Part shown: one piece after another, positions 17,296 through 26,321 of the stretch | Layout: every line of letters begins with the position of its first letter | Numbering within the stretch: position 1 is the stretch's first letter | Assembly (NCBI GenBank): GCA_028277185.1 | Contig: JANQGQ010000002.1 | Span: 1 to 64,000 of the forward strand | From: Woeseiaceae bacterium | GTDB taxonomy: Bacteria; Pseudomonadota; Gammaproteobacteria; Steroidobacterales; Woeseiaceae | Direction: 5' to 3' | Length of the DNA: 64,000 nt | The notes under the pieces: model-generated | Told to the model about the DNA's origin: nothing | The model's input: only the letters and a program-made list of their open reading frames with translations | Database searches by the model: none | Position numbers and translations under genes: made by a program

Positions 17296-18663
17296 CTATG
17301 ACGACGTGGCCTCGGCCTTCGTCTTCAGGTTGCTTACCAATTCGTTTGTCTTGACCTGCGACACGACGTTGGCGCGGTGGAGCGCATACAACAGGCCGAT
17401 GATTACCCACCAGTAGATTTCATACAAATCGTGTCCGAACAGGCCCAATACCAGCCGCACCAACAAGTATCCGGACGTCGCCATGCAGATCGCCTTCATG
17501 AACTCGAGATCGGCGTAGTGCTTCTCGAACTCCGGAGGAGCTTCCTTCCCGTCTCTGGCCAGCGCCGCTGACATCGCGCTGAGCTGAGACGAGAAACTTC
17601 GAATCTGCCGATAGAACAGTATCGAGATCTTCATCAACAACAAGCCGAACGCGATCAAACCCTGGATACCGAGATTGGTCGCAACCTCCATGTAGAGGTT
17701 GTGAGTATCCGGCCGCTTGCCGAACTTTTCGAATCGAGCTGCCGGAAACGCGGCAACTCCTACGCCCAGGGGGTTCTCCGCAAATATTGCGATAGAGTCG
17801 GAAAGTATCTGCAACCTCGCCTCAGAGGATCGGCCCTCTGCCTCCTCCCCGGTGAAGATACTCTCGAATCGTCCGATGTATTGCTCGGGTATTTTGGGAA
17901 TTGCGATCGCTGCAATGACCGCTGCCGCAAGCACAAACCTCATTCGATACCGGTTGCCCCAGAACATGAAGAGCAGCAAACCGAACACACCGACATACGC
18001 CGTTCTCGAGCCGGAAAAAAGGATGATGTTGATCGAGAAGACCAGCAACACGATCAGAAAGACCTTGATGTATTTGTTTACCAGCGGGAACAGATAGTAG
18101 ATGAACGGCAGAGTGCCGATTGCCATACCGGCGTAGGAGTTGGGATGCCTGTACATGCCCGTCGACCCGTGCAGACGCATGATTCCCTGACTCTCCCAGA
18201 CCATGCTGCCCGTCAGGTTTCCCAGCAGCCCCTCCTGCCCCATCTTGAAACACGACAGCAGGAACGCGGCGATAAAGATCTTTATTGCTCTCGGACTGAC
18301 GCAAAAGGTGGCGATTATCAACGCCATTGCGGCGAACTTCAGAAAGCGGTTGACAAATATCTCGTATGAGCGGTCGAAGTCGACGGAAAACGGTACCTGG
18401 ATAACGACGACGAAAATATAGAAGAACAGGTAGCCCGACAGTCCGGACGGAGGATACTTGTGCCTCGTCATCTGCAGCATCGCCAGCGCAAGCAAACTGG
18501 CCGCTACCAGGAATTCGAACCGAATCGCTCCCAGGATATCGACCCGCGATCCCGCCTGCAGAAAGAACGTGCCGACGTAGAGGAACAGCAGCGCTGCGAC
18601 TCCTGTAGCAAGCGGCGGATACTCGCTGGCGGGTGGCTGGATTTGTGCGGATCGGGTGGCCAT
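17296..18663 (-). CDS. O-antigen ligase/polymerase-like membrane protein (Wzy_C family)
   Basis: 455 residues with about ten membrane segments and a large periplasmic loop after the run ending NIILFSGSRTAYVGV. The loop has GVGVAAFPAARF and RPDTHNLYMEVATNLG, the R...H-N pattern of Wzy_C ligases and polymerases. In XrtA loci such proteins are annotated as O-glycosylation ligases or EPS polymerases. This is the only polymerase/ligase candidate in the window, so it most likely polymerises the repeat unit, though glycosylation of PEP-CTERM proteins cannot be excluded. Confidence 0.78.
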   Translation of the reverse strand: MATRSAQIQPPASEYPPLATGVAALLFLYVGTFFLQAGSRVDILGAIRFEFLVAASLLALAMLQMTRHKYPPSGLSGYLFFYIFVVVIQVPFSVDFDRSYEIFVNRFLKFAAMALIIATFCVSPRAIKIFIAAFLLSCFKMGQEGLLGNLTGSMVWESQGIMRLHGSTGMYRHPNSYAGMAIGTLPFIYYLFPLVNKYIKVFLIVLLVFSINIILFSGSRTAYVGVFGLLLFMFWGNRYRMRFVLAAAVIAAIAIPKIPEQYIGRFESIFTGEEAEGRSSEARLQILSDSIAIFAENPLGVGVAAFPAARFEKFGKRPDTHNLYMEVATNLGIQGLIAFGLLLMKISILFYRQIRSFSSQLSAMSAALARDGKEAPPEFEKHYADLEFMKAICMATSGYLLVRLVLGLFGHDLYEIYWWVIIGLLYALHRANVVSQVKTNELVSNLKTKAEATSS

Positions 18664-18674
18664 ACCGGGATGAG

Positions 18675-20033
18675 CTACGCCTGCTCCTCATCGATCAGAC
18701 ACACCGCGAAGCGGCTCTTGCCTCGCGCAGTTTTCGGCAGGCGCTCCAGCCGCTCAATCGCCACCTTCGCACTTTCGCCGAATACCTCCCTGACGGCAGC
18801 AACCAGAGAGCGCTGCGTCTCCTCGTTGAAATCGCGCGCGGGTACCAGATTCAGCCGAAAGTCGGCGTAGCTTTCCTGAACGATCTGTAGCTGCTCGATG
18901 CCGGGGATTGCCGTCAGTGTCTTTTCTACCATCGATATGCCCGACACCCGGCTCCCATCGGATTTGATCAGGTAGTCCGCGGTTCGGCCGACGACTTTCT
19001 CGATCAGCGCAAGTCCGCGTCCGCATTCACAGCTCCGATCAGACGGTATTGCCTCATCGCCCACGGCATACCGAATGAGCGGCATACCGTAGTTATTGAG
19101 ATCCGAAACGACGACAGCCGCCGGCGTCGCCTCCTCGTGAGCCTCACCCTGCTCGTTCAGGAACTCGACGACGACATGGGCTTCGTTCAAGTGCATCCCC
19201 TCATGCTCTTCGCATTCGCTGGCAATCAGTCCTACCTCTTCGCATCCGTAGCGATCCGTCACGTTGGTCCGAAAGACCCGCTCGACGACTTTGCGATGGA
19301 CGGGCAGCAGCATCATCGACGTTGAAACGGCGGCGTCTATCGTGATCGGCTCGAGTTGTGCGTCGTCGATGAACCTTGCCAGTTCATAGAGCGAATGCGC
19401 ATGACCAAAAAGTGCACGGGGCTTGCGGCGCTGAAGTTCGCCGTGAAAGGCAAGCATGGTGTCGTCGTTGAGGTTCATCGTGTCCAGAAAGAAAATGCGG
19501 TCGTGCAGGTAGCGACGCAACTTCGACCGAAGTGTGGACGCGACGGGCGGGCTGCCCCAAAGCGCGGCTTTCAGCATGCCCGGCCGCCAGCCGGCCCAGG
19601 AGTCGGACAGCATCGCGGCGGCATTCCGCTGTTGTTGGCACCGCTTGTCGAACAGCACTTCGAGCGCGACACCGGTCGAACCCCCGGTCTTTGCCGCTAT
19701 GAGGTCGGACCTCGATACCGTCTCACTGACGAACAGCGACTGGTGCTCGCGTAAATCATGCTTCTCGACGACGGGGAAGTCGCGTAGCTCGGCCTTGCTC
19801 TGCAACGGATACTTGAGCGGATCCCGTGGCCAGTTCTGTCGATAGAAGGGCACGTTCCGGTACGCGTGCTCCATGACCGCCTGCAGACGGCGAAGCTGAA
19901 GCTCTGCTATGTCTGCGGGATCCAGCCACTGTATGCGCTGCAGCTTGCGATGTTCGTCGAGGCGAACACTGTGTTCCTTCAAATCCCACAGTGGATACGC
20001 CACATGCCGGCTGATCAATTCGATGAAAGACAC
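18675..20033 (-). CDS. CapK/PaaK-like adenylate-forming enzyme
   Basis: 452 residues, start GTG. AKTGGSTGVALEVLFD is the P-loop, DRYGCEEVGLIASECEEHEG the second adenylation motif, and MPLIRYAVGDEAI a later core segment. Paralogue of the 14648 gene but clearly diverged, including in the P-loop (GGSTG versus SGTTG). It probably activates an acyl group for attachment to the glycan or to a carrier. It lies between the O-antigen ligase-like gene (downstream) and a GT4 gene, with 8 bp to the latter, in one minus-strand operon. Confidence 0.75.
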   Translation of the reverse strand: MSFIELISRHVAYPLWDLKEHSVRLDEHRKLQRIQWLDPADIAELQLRRLQAVMEHAYRNVPFYRQNWPRDPLKYPLQSKAELRDFPVVEKHDLREHQSLFVSETVSRSDLIAAKTGGSTGVALEVLFDKRCQQQRNAAAMLSDSWAGWRPGMLKAALWGSPPVASTLRSKLRRYLHDRIFFLDTMNLNDDTMLAFHGELQRRKPRALFGHAHSLYELARFIDDAQLEPITIDAAVSTSMMLLPVHRKVVERVFRTNVTDRYGCEEVGLIASECEEHEGMHLNEAHVVVEFLNEQGEAHEEATPAAVVVSDLNNYGMPLIRYAVGDEAIPSDRSCECGRGLALIEKVVGRTADYLIKSDGSRVSGISMVEKTLTAIPGIEQLQIVQESYADFRLNLVPARDFNEETQRSLVAAVREVFGESAKVAIERLERLPKTARGKSRFAVCLIDEEQA

Positions 20034-20041
20034 GGCAGAGC

Positions 20042-21223
20042 TCAGGACTGCTTACGGTTGGCTGGATACACGGGCTTACCGCCGGGTTTTGGGCTCCGGT
20101 TGAAGGCTTCCCCCCGATACAAGCGCGTCAGATCTTCCAGCAGACGACCCACGCTGTAGCGCTCCTCTGCCCGCCTCCCGGCGTAGCTGCCGTACTCGCG
20201 CCGCAGGGATGCATCACTGCCCAAAAGACGGATCGCGCGCCGTAGCTCGTCCACCTCGCCCACCGGATAGGTGATACCCGTCCGTTGCTGCTCGACTATT
20301 TCCACGTTGCCCCCCACCGCACTCGCGATGACGGGCTTTCCCGCGAACATGAATTGTAGCAACGAATTCGACATTCCTTCCGTCTCAGAGCAGAGAACGC
20401 CGACATCAGACGCCGCAATGAGCGTGTCGGTGTCCTCTACGGCGCCCAAAAATCTGACCCTGTCGGAGACGCCCAATTCGCCAGCCAGTTCCTCCAACTC
20501 CCGCCGGTGCGAGTCGCCCCTGCGGCCGGGGCGATCAGCTCCGGCAACCAGCAGAATCCAGTCCGGCTGCCCGGCAGCCAGGCCGGCAACTGCCGCGATG
20601 GCGTCCTCCACCCTCTTCAGAGGCCGCAGGTTGGCAATGATCGTAAACACGACCGCTTCGGCACTCAGACCGAACCGGTTTCTCGCTTCCGGATTTGAGA
20701 GGTTGCTCGCAGGCGGCTTGATACCGTTCGGCATTACCACTACGTCGGACCGCCCGTAGCCCTCGTGTTGGACGACCGCATCCGCCACGGCGTTGGCATT
20801 CGCGATGACGCAGGAAACAACAGGCCTGTTGACCTTCAGCACCCGCAGAATCTTGCGAGTGTACCAAAAGCCCTCGTCGCGACGAGAAACGATAACCCGA
20901 ATACCCATCAGCCTCATCGGCCACGGCAGCAAAATGCTGACGTCGTTGAGGAAGGTGTGCACGATCCGATATCCGTTACGCCGTGCCCACAGCGCAGCAC
21001 TGAACGCACGGAACACGGCAGTTGGCGAAAACAGCTTCGAAACGCGCATCGTCCGCACCGCGATATCCGGCGCACTCCTGGCGAGGAACGCGGATGGGCG
21101 CAGCAACAGCACGCCAGGTTCGATCAGGTTCCGGTCGAGCCCGGTGAGTACGTTCCAGAACTGCGTTTCGGTACCCGCGACCGGGCCTTCGAAATCGTCG
21201 ATCGCAAACAGGACTTTGGTCAT
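20042..21223 (-). CDS. GT4 family glycosyltransferase
   Basis: 393 residues. N-terminus VLFAIDDFEGPVAGTETQFW; donor domain with CSETEGMSNSLLQFMFAGKP, with the E...E pattern of GT4 catalytic sites. Tightly packed: 8 bp to the CapK-like gene downstream and 7 bp after the GT2 gene. It probably adds one sugar of the repeat unit. Confidence 0.82.
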   Translation of the reverse strand: MTKVLFAIDDFEGPVAGTETQFWNVLTGLDRNLIEPGVLLLRPSAFLARSAPDIAVRTMRVSKLFSPTAVFRAFSAALWARRNGYRIVHTFLNDVSILLPWPMRLMGIRVIVSRRDEGFWYTRKILRVLKVNRPVVSCVIANANAVADAVVQHEGYGRSDVVVMPNGIKPPASNLSNPEARNRFGLSAEAVVFTIIANLRPLKRVEDAIAAVAGLAAGQPDWILLVAGADRPGRRGDSHRRELEELAGELGVSDRVRFLGAVEDTDTLIAASDVGVLCSETEGMSNSLLQFMFAGKPVIASAVGGNVEIVEQQRTGITYPVGEVDELRRAIRLLGSDASLRREYGSYAGRRAEERYSVGRLLEDLTRLYRGEAFNRSPKPGGKPVYPANRKQS

Positions 21224-21230
21224 ATGGACC

Positions 21231-22370
21231 TTATCCGACCCGCGGGCGCCACGTCACAAAACGCTCTCCGCGAACGATATTGACCATCGCGAACAACTGG
21301 GCCACGTTCAGTAACAGGAAATAGAGACAGAACCGGCAGATGCTGAGTCGCTCGCGCAATACAGGAGAAACGCCGGCCAGTCCCGCCAGGCCGATACCGA
21401 GCAGGCCCCCGAGCGCGACGGTGGCCGCGAGTGCCGAGTCCCGTGCTGACCACACCGCCAACAACCACGCGAGGCCCAGCGGAACGATGGAGACGTAGCG
21501 CAACCATTTGTGTGACAGGAACTGCCAGGAAAACAGACCGTGGCGATACACGTTCAACAGGTCCGCATGCTCCAGCAACGCCCAGAAAGCCCGGGTCGTC
21601 ACGCGAACCCGCATCCTGAACTCCTGACGCGCCGACGAAAGAGACGTTTCGTTGGAGATTGCGCCAGGCTCGTAGACAACCCGATAGCCGGCCCGGGCGA
21701 CCGTCAACGGTAAAACGAAGTCCGGCAGCTGGTCGGCGCGCATGTCCCGGTACAGACAGCTGCGAACGGCGTCGATCCCGCCGTCGACTCCGACGATCGA
21801 ACCAATCTTCGTTTCCAGCGTTCGCAACAGGTTTTCGTAGCGCATGAACGCGCCGGATCCGCCGCTCACCGCGCCCGCTTCGCCTTCGGCGTACTGCAGA
21901 CAACCGGTAACGTAACCGACGCTCGGATCGCCGAAACGCGAAACCAATTCCTTGATCGCGCCGGGCTCGTATACCGAATTGGCATCCGAGAAGACGATGA
22001 TTTCCGCGTCCGTCTGCGAAACGGCGGTATTGAGCGCCGCCGTCTTACCTTGTCTGGGAGACTGGCGGAAAAAGCTCACTCTGTCTGTCCCGGCTGCTAT
22101 GTTCCGGACGATTTCGTCCGTGCGATCTTCGGAGGAGTCGGAAACGACCAGAACGTTCAGATGCGTTGCCGGATAGTCCTGATCGAGTTTGTTCCGTATC
22201 GTTTCGGCAATGGACTCCTCCTCGTTGTACGCGGAAATGACGACCGTCACCGTTCGCAGCGCGTCGTCCCTTCGGACGGGTTTGCGGACGACAAACCCCA
22301 GAATCCAGACGAGCAGCGGATAGACCGCGTAGGGATAGATGCCGATGAAAAGCAATATCAACACCGCCAT
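21231..22370 (-). CDS. membrane GT2 glycosyltransferase (hyaluronan/cellulose-synthase-like)
   Basis: 379 residues. A membrane segment at the N-terminus (MAVLILLFIGIYPYAVYPLL) precedes a GT-A domain with VTVVISAYNEEESIAETI, NVLVVSDSSEDRTDEIV and IIVFSDANSVYEPGAI. Three to four membrane segments follow (about 280-375). In XrtA loci such GT2 proteins lie beside the deacetylase and xrtA. It may be processive or may add one sugar at the membrane; the QxxRW motif of processive synthases is not evident (QEFRMRVRVT at that place), so single addition is more likely. Confidence 0.78.
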   Translation of the reverse strand: MAVLILLFIGIYPYAVYPLLVWILGFVVRKPVRRDDALRTVTVVISAYNEEESIAETIRNKLDQDYPATHLNVLVVSDSSEDRTDEIVRNIAAGTDRVSFFRQSPRQGKTAALNTAVSQTDAEIIVFSDANSVYEPGAIKELVSRFGDPSVGYVTGCLQYAEGEAGAVSGGSGAFMRYENLLRTLETKIGSIVGVDGGIDAVRSCLYRDMRADQLPDFVLPLTVARAGYRVVYEPGAISNETSLSSARQEFRMRVRVTTRAFWALLEHADLLNVYRHGLFSWQFLSHKWLRYVSIVPLGLAWLLAVWSARDSALAATVALGGLLGIGLAGLAGVSPVLRERLSICRFCLYFLLLNVAQLFAMVNIVRGERFVTWRPRVG

Positions 22371-22376
22371 CGGATA

Positions 22377-23255
22377 CTACTCTTTGGCTGTTTCCGGTTT
22401 GTCAATCAGACTGACGTCACCGAGCACATCCGCACAAGTCGTAAACTCGAACTCCGCGAACATGCGCTTCAGTCGCGATTCGAACTTGTGGATGTTGTTG
22501 TAGTGGCGGAACCTCGACTTCCACGACGCATCCTCGAATCTCGGCTGCCCGGTGTCCAGCTCCCATGGATGGCAATAAAAGTTGATTGGCCGCCCACCAC
22601 GGGAAACCGACTTGAGGAACGCGCGCGTCATCCAGTACGGGTATAGCCGGAAGTATCCTCCGCCGCCTACCGGCAGCGGGACACGAAACAGCCTGACCGT
22701 GCTCAACGGGAACTCGACGAGCTTCTGTCCGGACTCAAGGTCCAGACGGGACGGGACTCTTTCGGCGCCCGGTATTCCGTAGTTGTCGTGCCAGATCGGG
22801 TAGATGCTCGAATCGTAGGCGAAGCCTTCTTCGGCGATGATATCGAGCGCCCACATGCTGTCATTCGTTATCGAAAAACTCGCGGCGCGATAGCCGATGA
22901 CTTCCCGGCCAACGCAGTCTTCGAGGATTGCCTTTGAGCGCCGGGTTTCTTCACGAAACACGTCGCGTTCCTGGGAGTAGATTTTCCTGTGCGAGTGGCC
23001 GTGACAGGCGACTTCGTGACCTGCGTCCGACACTCTCTTTACCAGGTCGGGGTGCTGCTCCGCAACCCAGCCGAGCACGAAAAACGTTCCGGTCACCTCA
23101 TGTTGCGCCAGCAGATCCAGCAAGTGGTCGGTGTTTCTGACGACCCGGGATGGCATGGAACTCCATGCTGACCGGTCGACTATCGACTCGAATGCCGATA
23201 CATGAAAGTAGTCTTCCACGTCGACCGAGAAGGCGTTCCGTGCAGCGCCGGTCAT
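22377..23255 (-). CDS. XrtA-system polysaccharide deacetylase (TIGR03006/DUF3473-type)
   Basis: 292 residues. FSVDVEDYFHVSAFE at the very N-terminus is characteristic of the PEP-CTERM-locus deacetylase; CHGHSHRKIYSQ has the metal-binding His pair, and IGYRAASFSI is the following motif. The C-terminal region (FYCHPWELDTGQPRF) is the DUF3473 part. A GTG lies one codon earlier, but AGGAG is five bases before the ATG at 23255, which overlaps the xrtA stop by one base (TGATG). It probably deacetylates the EPS in the cytoplasm or periplasm; no signal peptide is present. Confidence 0.9.
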   Translation of the reverse strand: MTGAARNAFSVDVEDYFHVSAFESIVDRSAWSSMPSRVVRNTDHLLDLLAQHEVTGTFFVLGWVAEQHPDLVKRVSDAGHEVACHGHSHRKIYSQERDVFREETRRSKAILEDCVGREVIGYRAASFSITNDSMWALDIIAEEGFAYDSSIYPIWHDNYGIPGAERVPSRLDLESGQKLVEFPLSTVRLFRVPLPVGGGGYFRLYPYWMTRAFLKSVSRGGRPINFYCHPWELDTGQPRFEDASWKSRFRHYNNIHKFESRLKRMFAEFEFTTCADVLGDVSLIDKPETAKE

Positions 23256-24868
23256 CACAGCTCCTCAGCGGGAATCTTCGAAGGCGTCCCGGGGGACGCC
23301 TTCTGTTTGATCAATGGCACAATTGCCGGCGCCGCCTCTCCGAAAAACTGCAGCGCTTCCTGCCGGGCATTCGCGCAGTCGTCGCCGCACCCGATCGCAA
23401 CCGTAATAGTGCCGCTGACGGCATCGCCGAGCAACATCGCGAACGCGGTACGCAGCTTTGCTTCGCGATCGGAGGCGACCAGACGATTTCCAACGACGTA
23501 CGTACGAATCACGACACTCCTGCGCTGGCTGCCGTCACGCGCGACTTCCTCAACCACGAACTCTTGGGGGCTGCCGTCGACGGTCTCCCGGAGCACGGCG
23601 GCATTCGAGGCAGACTGCCAGGGACGCCCATACCAGGCGTTCTGATAGCCGACGAGTTCGGCACCCTGACTCTGTTGCGTATACCGGTTGACGTACAGCA
23701 GCAACACATGACCGCCCTTCCCGTATACGCGGGCGGCTTCCGCCTGCGCACCGACGAAGCTGGGACGTGGAAGAACGTCATCGCCGGACAGAGCGGACTG
23801 CCAGGCGCCGATCGAACCCGGCAAATCGAGATCGGCATCGACGTCTCCACCCAGTCGGTCGACGACGAATACCGCATAGGCCGGCGGTACCAGTACGAGC
23901 AGCGCCAGAGCCGCCAGTCCCGATACACGCTTCAGCCTCGTGCCGGCCGCCTGCGAAGGCCTCGGACCGGCAGCGGCAGACGGTTCGGCTCCCGAATCGA
24001 CGGCCTGCTCCCTCCCCTGCACGTACCGCCCCAGAATGAACAGCGGAATCATCGCAAGCGCGAAAACGACCCAGCCGAAATAGTAGTGATCGACCTGAAT
24101 CAGGAAGTGTTGCATATCCGTAACGTCGCCGACGACAATGAGGGCGAATACGCGAATCCAGTTGGCGAGGATCGCGATGCAGCCCGCGGCAAGGATCATC
24201 GTGAGACGACCGACAAGCGTCTTCGAATAGAGATGCGCGTACAGCGTACCGAGAGTCAGTGCCACGACGAAAAAATGCGTGCCGCTGCAGCCTTCCTCAA
24301 TGTGAAACGATCCCGCTTTGACGTGGACGATGTCGCCGTCGAGATACGCCGTCCATCCGAGCCAGGACAACACCGCGGAATTGGCCTCGATCGTGAGGGC
24401 CTGAAGCGTCGGTGTCGCGACATCCCAAACCGGCACCGAAAACAAGACGACTCCCGCCGGTATGAGATAGCGGAAAGGCCGCTCCGGATCAAACGCTGCC
24501 GCGACCACGCAGAAAGCCAGCACCACCAACGCCAGCATCTGGACGAGTTGAGTAGCCGATACGTAGCCTACAAGCCATGTAAGGCTGGCGACGCCGGTGA
24601 GCGATATCAAAGCGAGGGACGGCGCAGACGGCGATACCCCATCCATCTCCATCTGCCGCCAGATCAGCCAGGCGGCGACCACGAACACGAGTAGTCCGTG
24701 CGAATAGCCGGACTGATTTGCCCAGGCGCTGACCAGCAATGCGGTAGTTGGAAGATAGGCGAGGAGCAGCGCGGTCAGCAGGCCCGCCACGAATGCCAGG
24801 CCCTTAACGGTGTAGGCGCTGGTTCGATTCGTACTTTCGAAGCCCTGTCTGTAGTCTCCGGCAACCAT
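23255..24868 (-). CDS. xrtA: exosortase A fused to an EpsI-type domain
   Basis: 537 residues. The N-terminal ~300 contain about eight membrane segments and the exosortase catalytic triad: Cys194 in EEGCSGTHFF, Arg239 in ANWIRVFALI and His261 in QVDHYYFGW. After a charged linker (about 290-315) another membrane segment is followed by a periplasmic EpsI-like domain (about 340-537). Exosortase A cleaves and processes proteins with a C-terminal PEP-CTERM signal; EpsI is a companion of unknown role. The fusion occurs in other XrtA loci. It is coupled to the deacetylase downstream by a one-base overlap. A PEP-CTERM candidate substrate lies at 39685. Confidence 0.92.
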   Translation of the reverse strand: MVAGDYRQGFESTNRTSAYTVKGLAFVAGLLTALLLAYLPTTALLVSAWANQSGYSHGLLVFVVAAWLIWRQMEMDGVSPSAPSLALISLTGVASLTWLVGYVSATQLVQMLALVVLAFCVVAAAFDPERPFRYLIPAGVVLFSVPVWDVATPTLQALTIEANSAVLSWLGWTAYLDGDIVHVKAGSFHIEEGCSGTHFFVVALTLGTLYAHLYSKTLVGRLTMILAAGCIAILANWIRVFALIVVGDVTDMQHFLIQVDHYYFGWVVFALAMIPLFILGRYVQGREQAVDSGAEPSAAAGPRPSQAAGTRLKRVSGLAALALLVLVPPAYAVFVVDRLGGDVDADLDLPGSIGAWQSALSGDDVLPRPSFVGAQAEAARVYGKGGHVLLLYVNRYTQQSQGAELVGYQNAWYGRPWQSASNAAVLRETVDGSPQEFVVEEVARDGSQRRSVVIRTYVVGNRLVASDREAKLRTAFAMLLGDAVSGTITVAIGCGDDCANARQEALQFFGEAAPAIVPLIKQKASPGTPSKIPAEEL

Positions 24869-24948
24869 TGCCTGCTCGCAATCCCTGCAGCATCAAGTCA
24901 CTGGACAGCCCGTACGTACCGTACCGGGCCGCCGTGGTCATCACGTGT

Positions 24949-24968
24949 GAACGCCGCAACCGGCGTTC
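24949..24968. other. perfect 8-bp hairpin between the outer-membrane protein gene and xrtA
   Basis: GAACGCCG, loop CAAC, CGGCGTTC. It lies in the 136-bp gap before xrtA, with no T-tract on either strand. It may separate an upstream minus-strand transcript (prsT to the barrel protein) from xrtA, or modulate read-through. Confidence 0.4.
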
Positions 24969-25004
24969 TGACACGAAATGAGACTGCTGTCACTCGCAAG
25001 ACGC

Positions 25005-26294
25005 TCACTGGGTCTGGCCCAACGGCCTGAAACGAAACAGCAACGAGTACCGGTTTTCGGTGTACTCCTGACCACTCACGTTGCTCGACCGGTCGTTGTA
25101 CGTGTATTGCAGCGACAGCCAGAGCGTCCGCGCGAGACGGCGGTCGAGTTCGATCGTGCCACTCAGATAGTCGTCGTTGCGATCGGAGCGCCCGAAATCC
25201 CGATCCTCGTACCGCAGGCGGGACCCGATTTGCCACCCCGACCCGAGGCCTATGTCGAAATTCAAGCGGCCGCCGGTCCGGCGCCGGTCGAGGTCCGCAT
25301 CGTTTTGAAACTCGTCTTCACTGAAGAACGCGGAGATCGAAAGCCTGACGCGACTGCGATTGTAGCTATACGTAGCCGAAAGACGTTCGTTCTCGAACGG
25401 ATCGCCGCTTGGAATGATTTCCTGGGGGCCCTGGGGATCCGAGCCGGCGCTGTTGAACCTCGCAAAGAAATCGCCGGCGTCCGAGAACCGTCTGCTATAA
25501 GTCAGAGAAAAGTCGGATATCTCCGAGAGACTCCTCGACCAGGACAGGCTGGCGAGAGTACCCGAAAACGTCTCACCCTGATCGCGCAATTCGTTCACGC
25601 CAATATCGAACTGCAGGGTCCCCCGCGACACCTGGCTATTGAGCGAGAGGTAAGCGGTCTGCCGATCGAAGCTGCTGTTCAGGTCCTCGTCGTCATACTC
25701 GACACGGTCGGCCGATACGTTCAGCGACAACGACCGATTCCGTGACAATGCACGTATCAACGCCAGCGAACCGGATGTCGTCGTGTTGTCCGTGTCACTC
25801 GTCTCGAACCAGTTGTGCCGGTAGCGTGCCGTCACCTCGACCGAGGTCCTGTTGCTGATTCGCAGCCTGAGGTCCGGGCCTGTCGAGAACGTATTGATGT
25901 TCTCACGGTTATCCGGCGTATCCGGATCAAACTGATCGCGCCGCAACATTCCATACTTGTCTTCGACGACCCAATGAAAAACATCCGGCGCAAACTTGAA
26001 CAACGCGTTCGCCTCTGCCGAAGAAAAGTTCTCCGCCTCGAAAGCGTCGTCGAGGAAGTCCCGATACTCGAGGTCCGCCAGCAGTCTGCCCTCAAACCCA
26101 CGAGTTTCCGTGGACGTATCGAGCCTCAACCCGGCGCGGGCAATGGTCTGATCTTCTTCGTTGAGCGCGCTGCGCCGAACGTTGTCGCTGTATGTGCCGC
26201 CAACGCGGAACTCGACACTCGTTTCCGCAACCGCCGGCTGCTGCAGGAGCACCGACGCCAGTATGCAACACATGAAGTTCCTGATCGGTCGCAT
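25005..26294 (-). CDS. XrtA/PEP-CTERM system outer-membrane beta-barrel protein (TIGR03016-type)
   Basis: 429 residues. Signal peptide RPIRNFMCCILASVLLQQPAVAE, then a long series of alternating polar/hydrophobic strands (VEFRVGGTYSDNVRRS at the start, YSLLFRFRPLGQTQ at the end) typical of a barrel of at least 14 strands. An ATG eight codons upstream (26318) was rejected because AGGAGA lies just before the ATG at 26294. This family always neighbours the tyrosine kinase and exporter genes of XrtA loci and is thought to help the polymer cross the outer membrane. The ATPase gene that often follows it is not present here. Confidence 0.85.
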   Translation of the reverse strand: MRPIRNFMCCILASVLLQQPAVAETSVEFRVGGTYSDNVRRSALNEEDQTIARAGLRLDTSTETRGFEGRLLADLEYRDFLDDAFEAENFSSAEANALFKFAPDVFHWVVEDKYGMLRRDQFDPDTPDNRENINTFSTGPDLRLRISNRTSVEVTARYRHNWFETSDTDNTTTSGSLALIRALSRNRSLSLNVSADRVEYDDEDLNSSFDRQTAYLSLNSQVSRGTLQFDIGVNELRDQGETFSGTLASLSWSRSLSEISDFSLTYSRRFSDAGDFFARFNSAGSDPQGPQEIIPSGDPFENERLSATYSYNRSRVRLSISAFFSEDEFQNDADLDRRRTGGRLNFDIGLGSGWQIGSRLRYEDRDFGRSDRNDDYLSGTIELDRRLARTLWLSLQYTYNDRSSNVSGQEYTENRYSLLFRFRPLGQTQ

Positions 26295-26321
26295 TGCTTT
26301 CTCCTGACGATCATGCATCGG

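Noticed and set aside
23150-24694. Long plus-strand open frame opposite xrtA
   Set aside because: Antisense shadow typical of high-GC genes; residues are Arg/Gln/His-rich without motifs, and xrtA on the other strand is certain.
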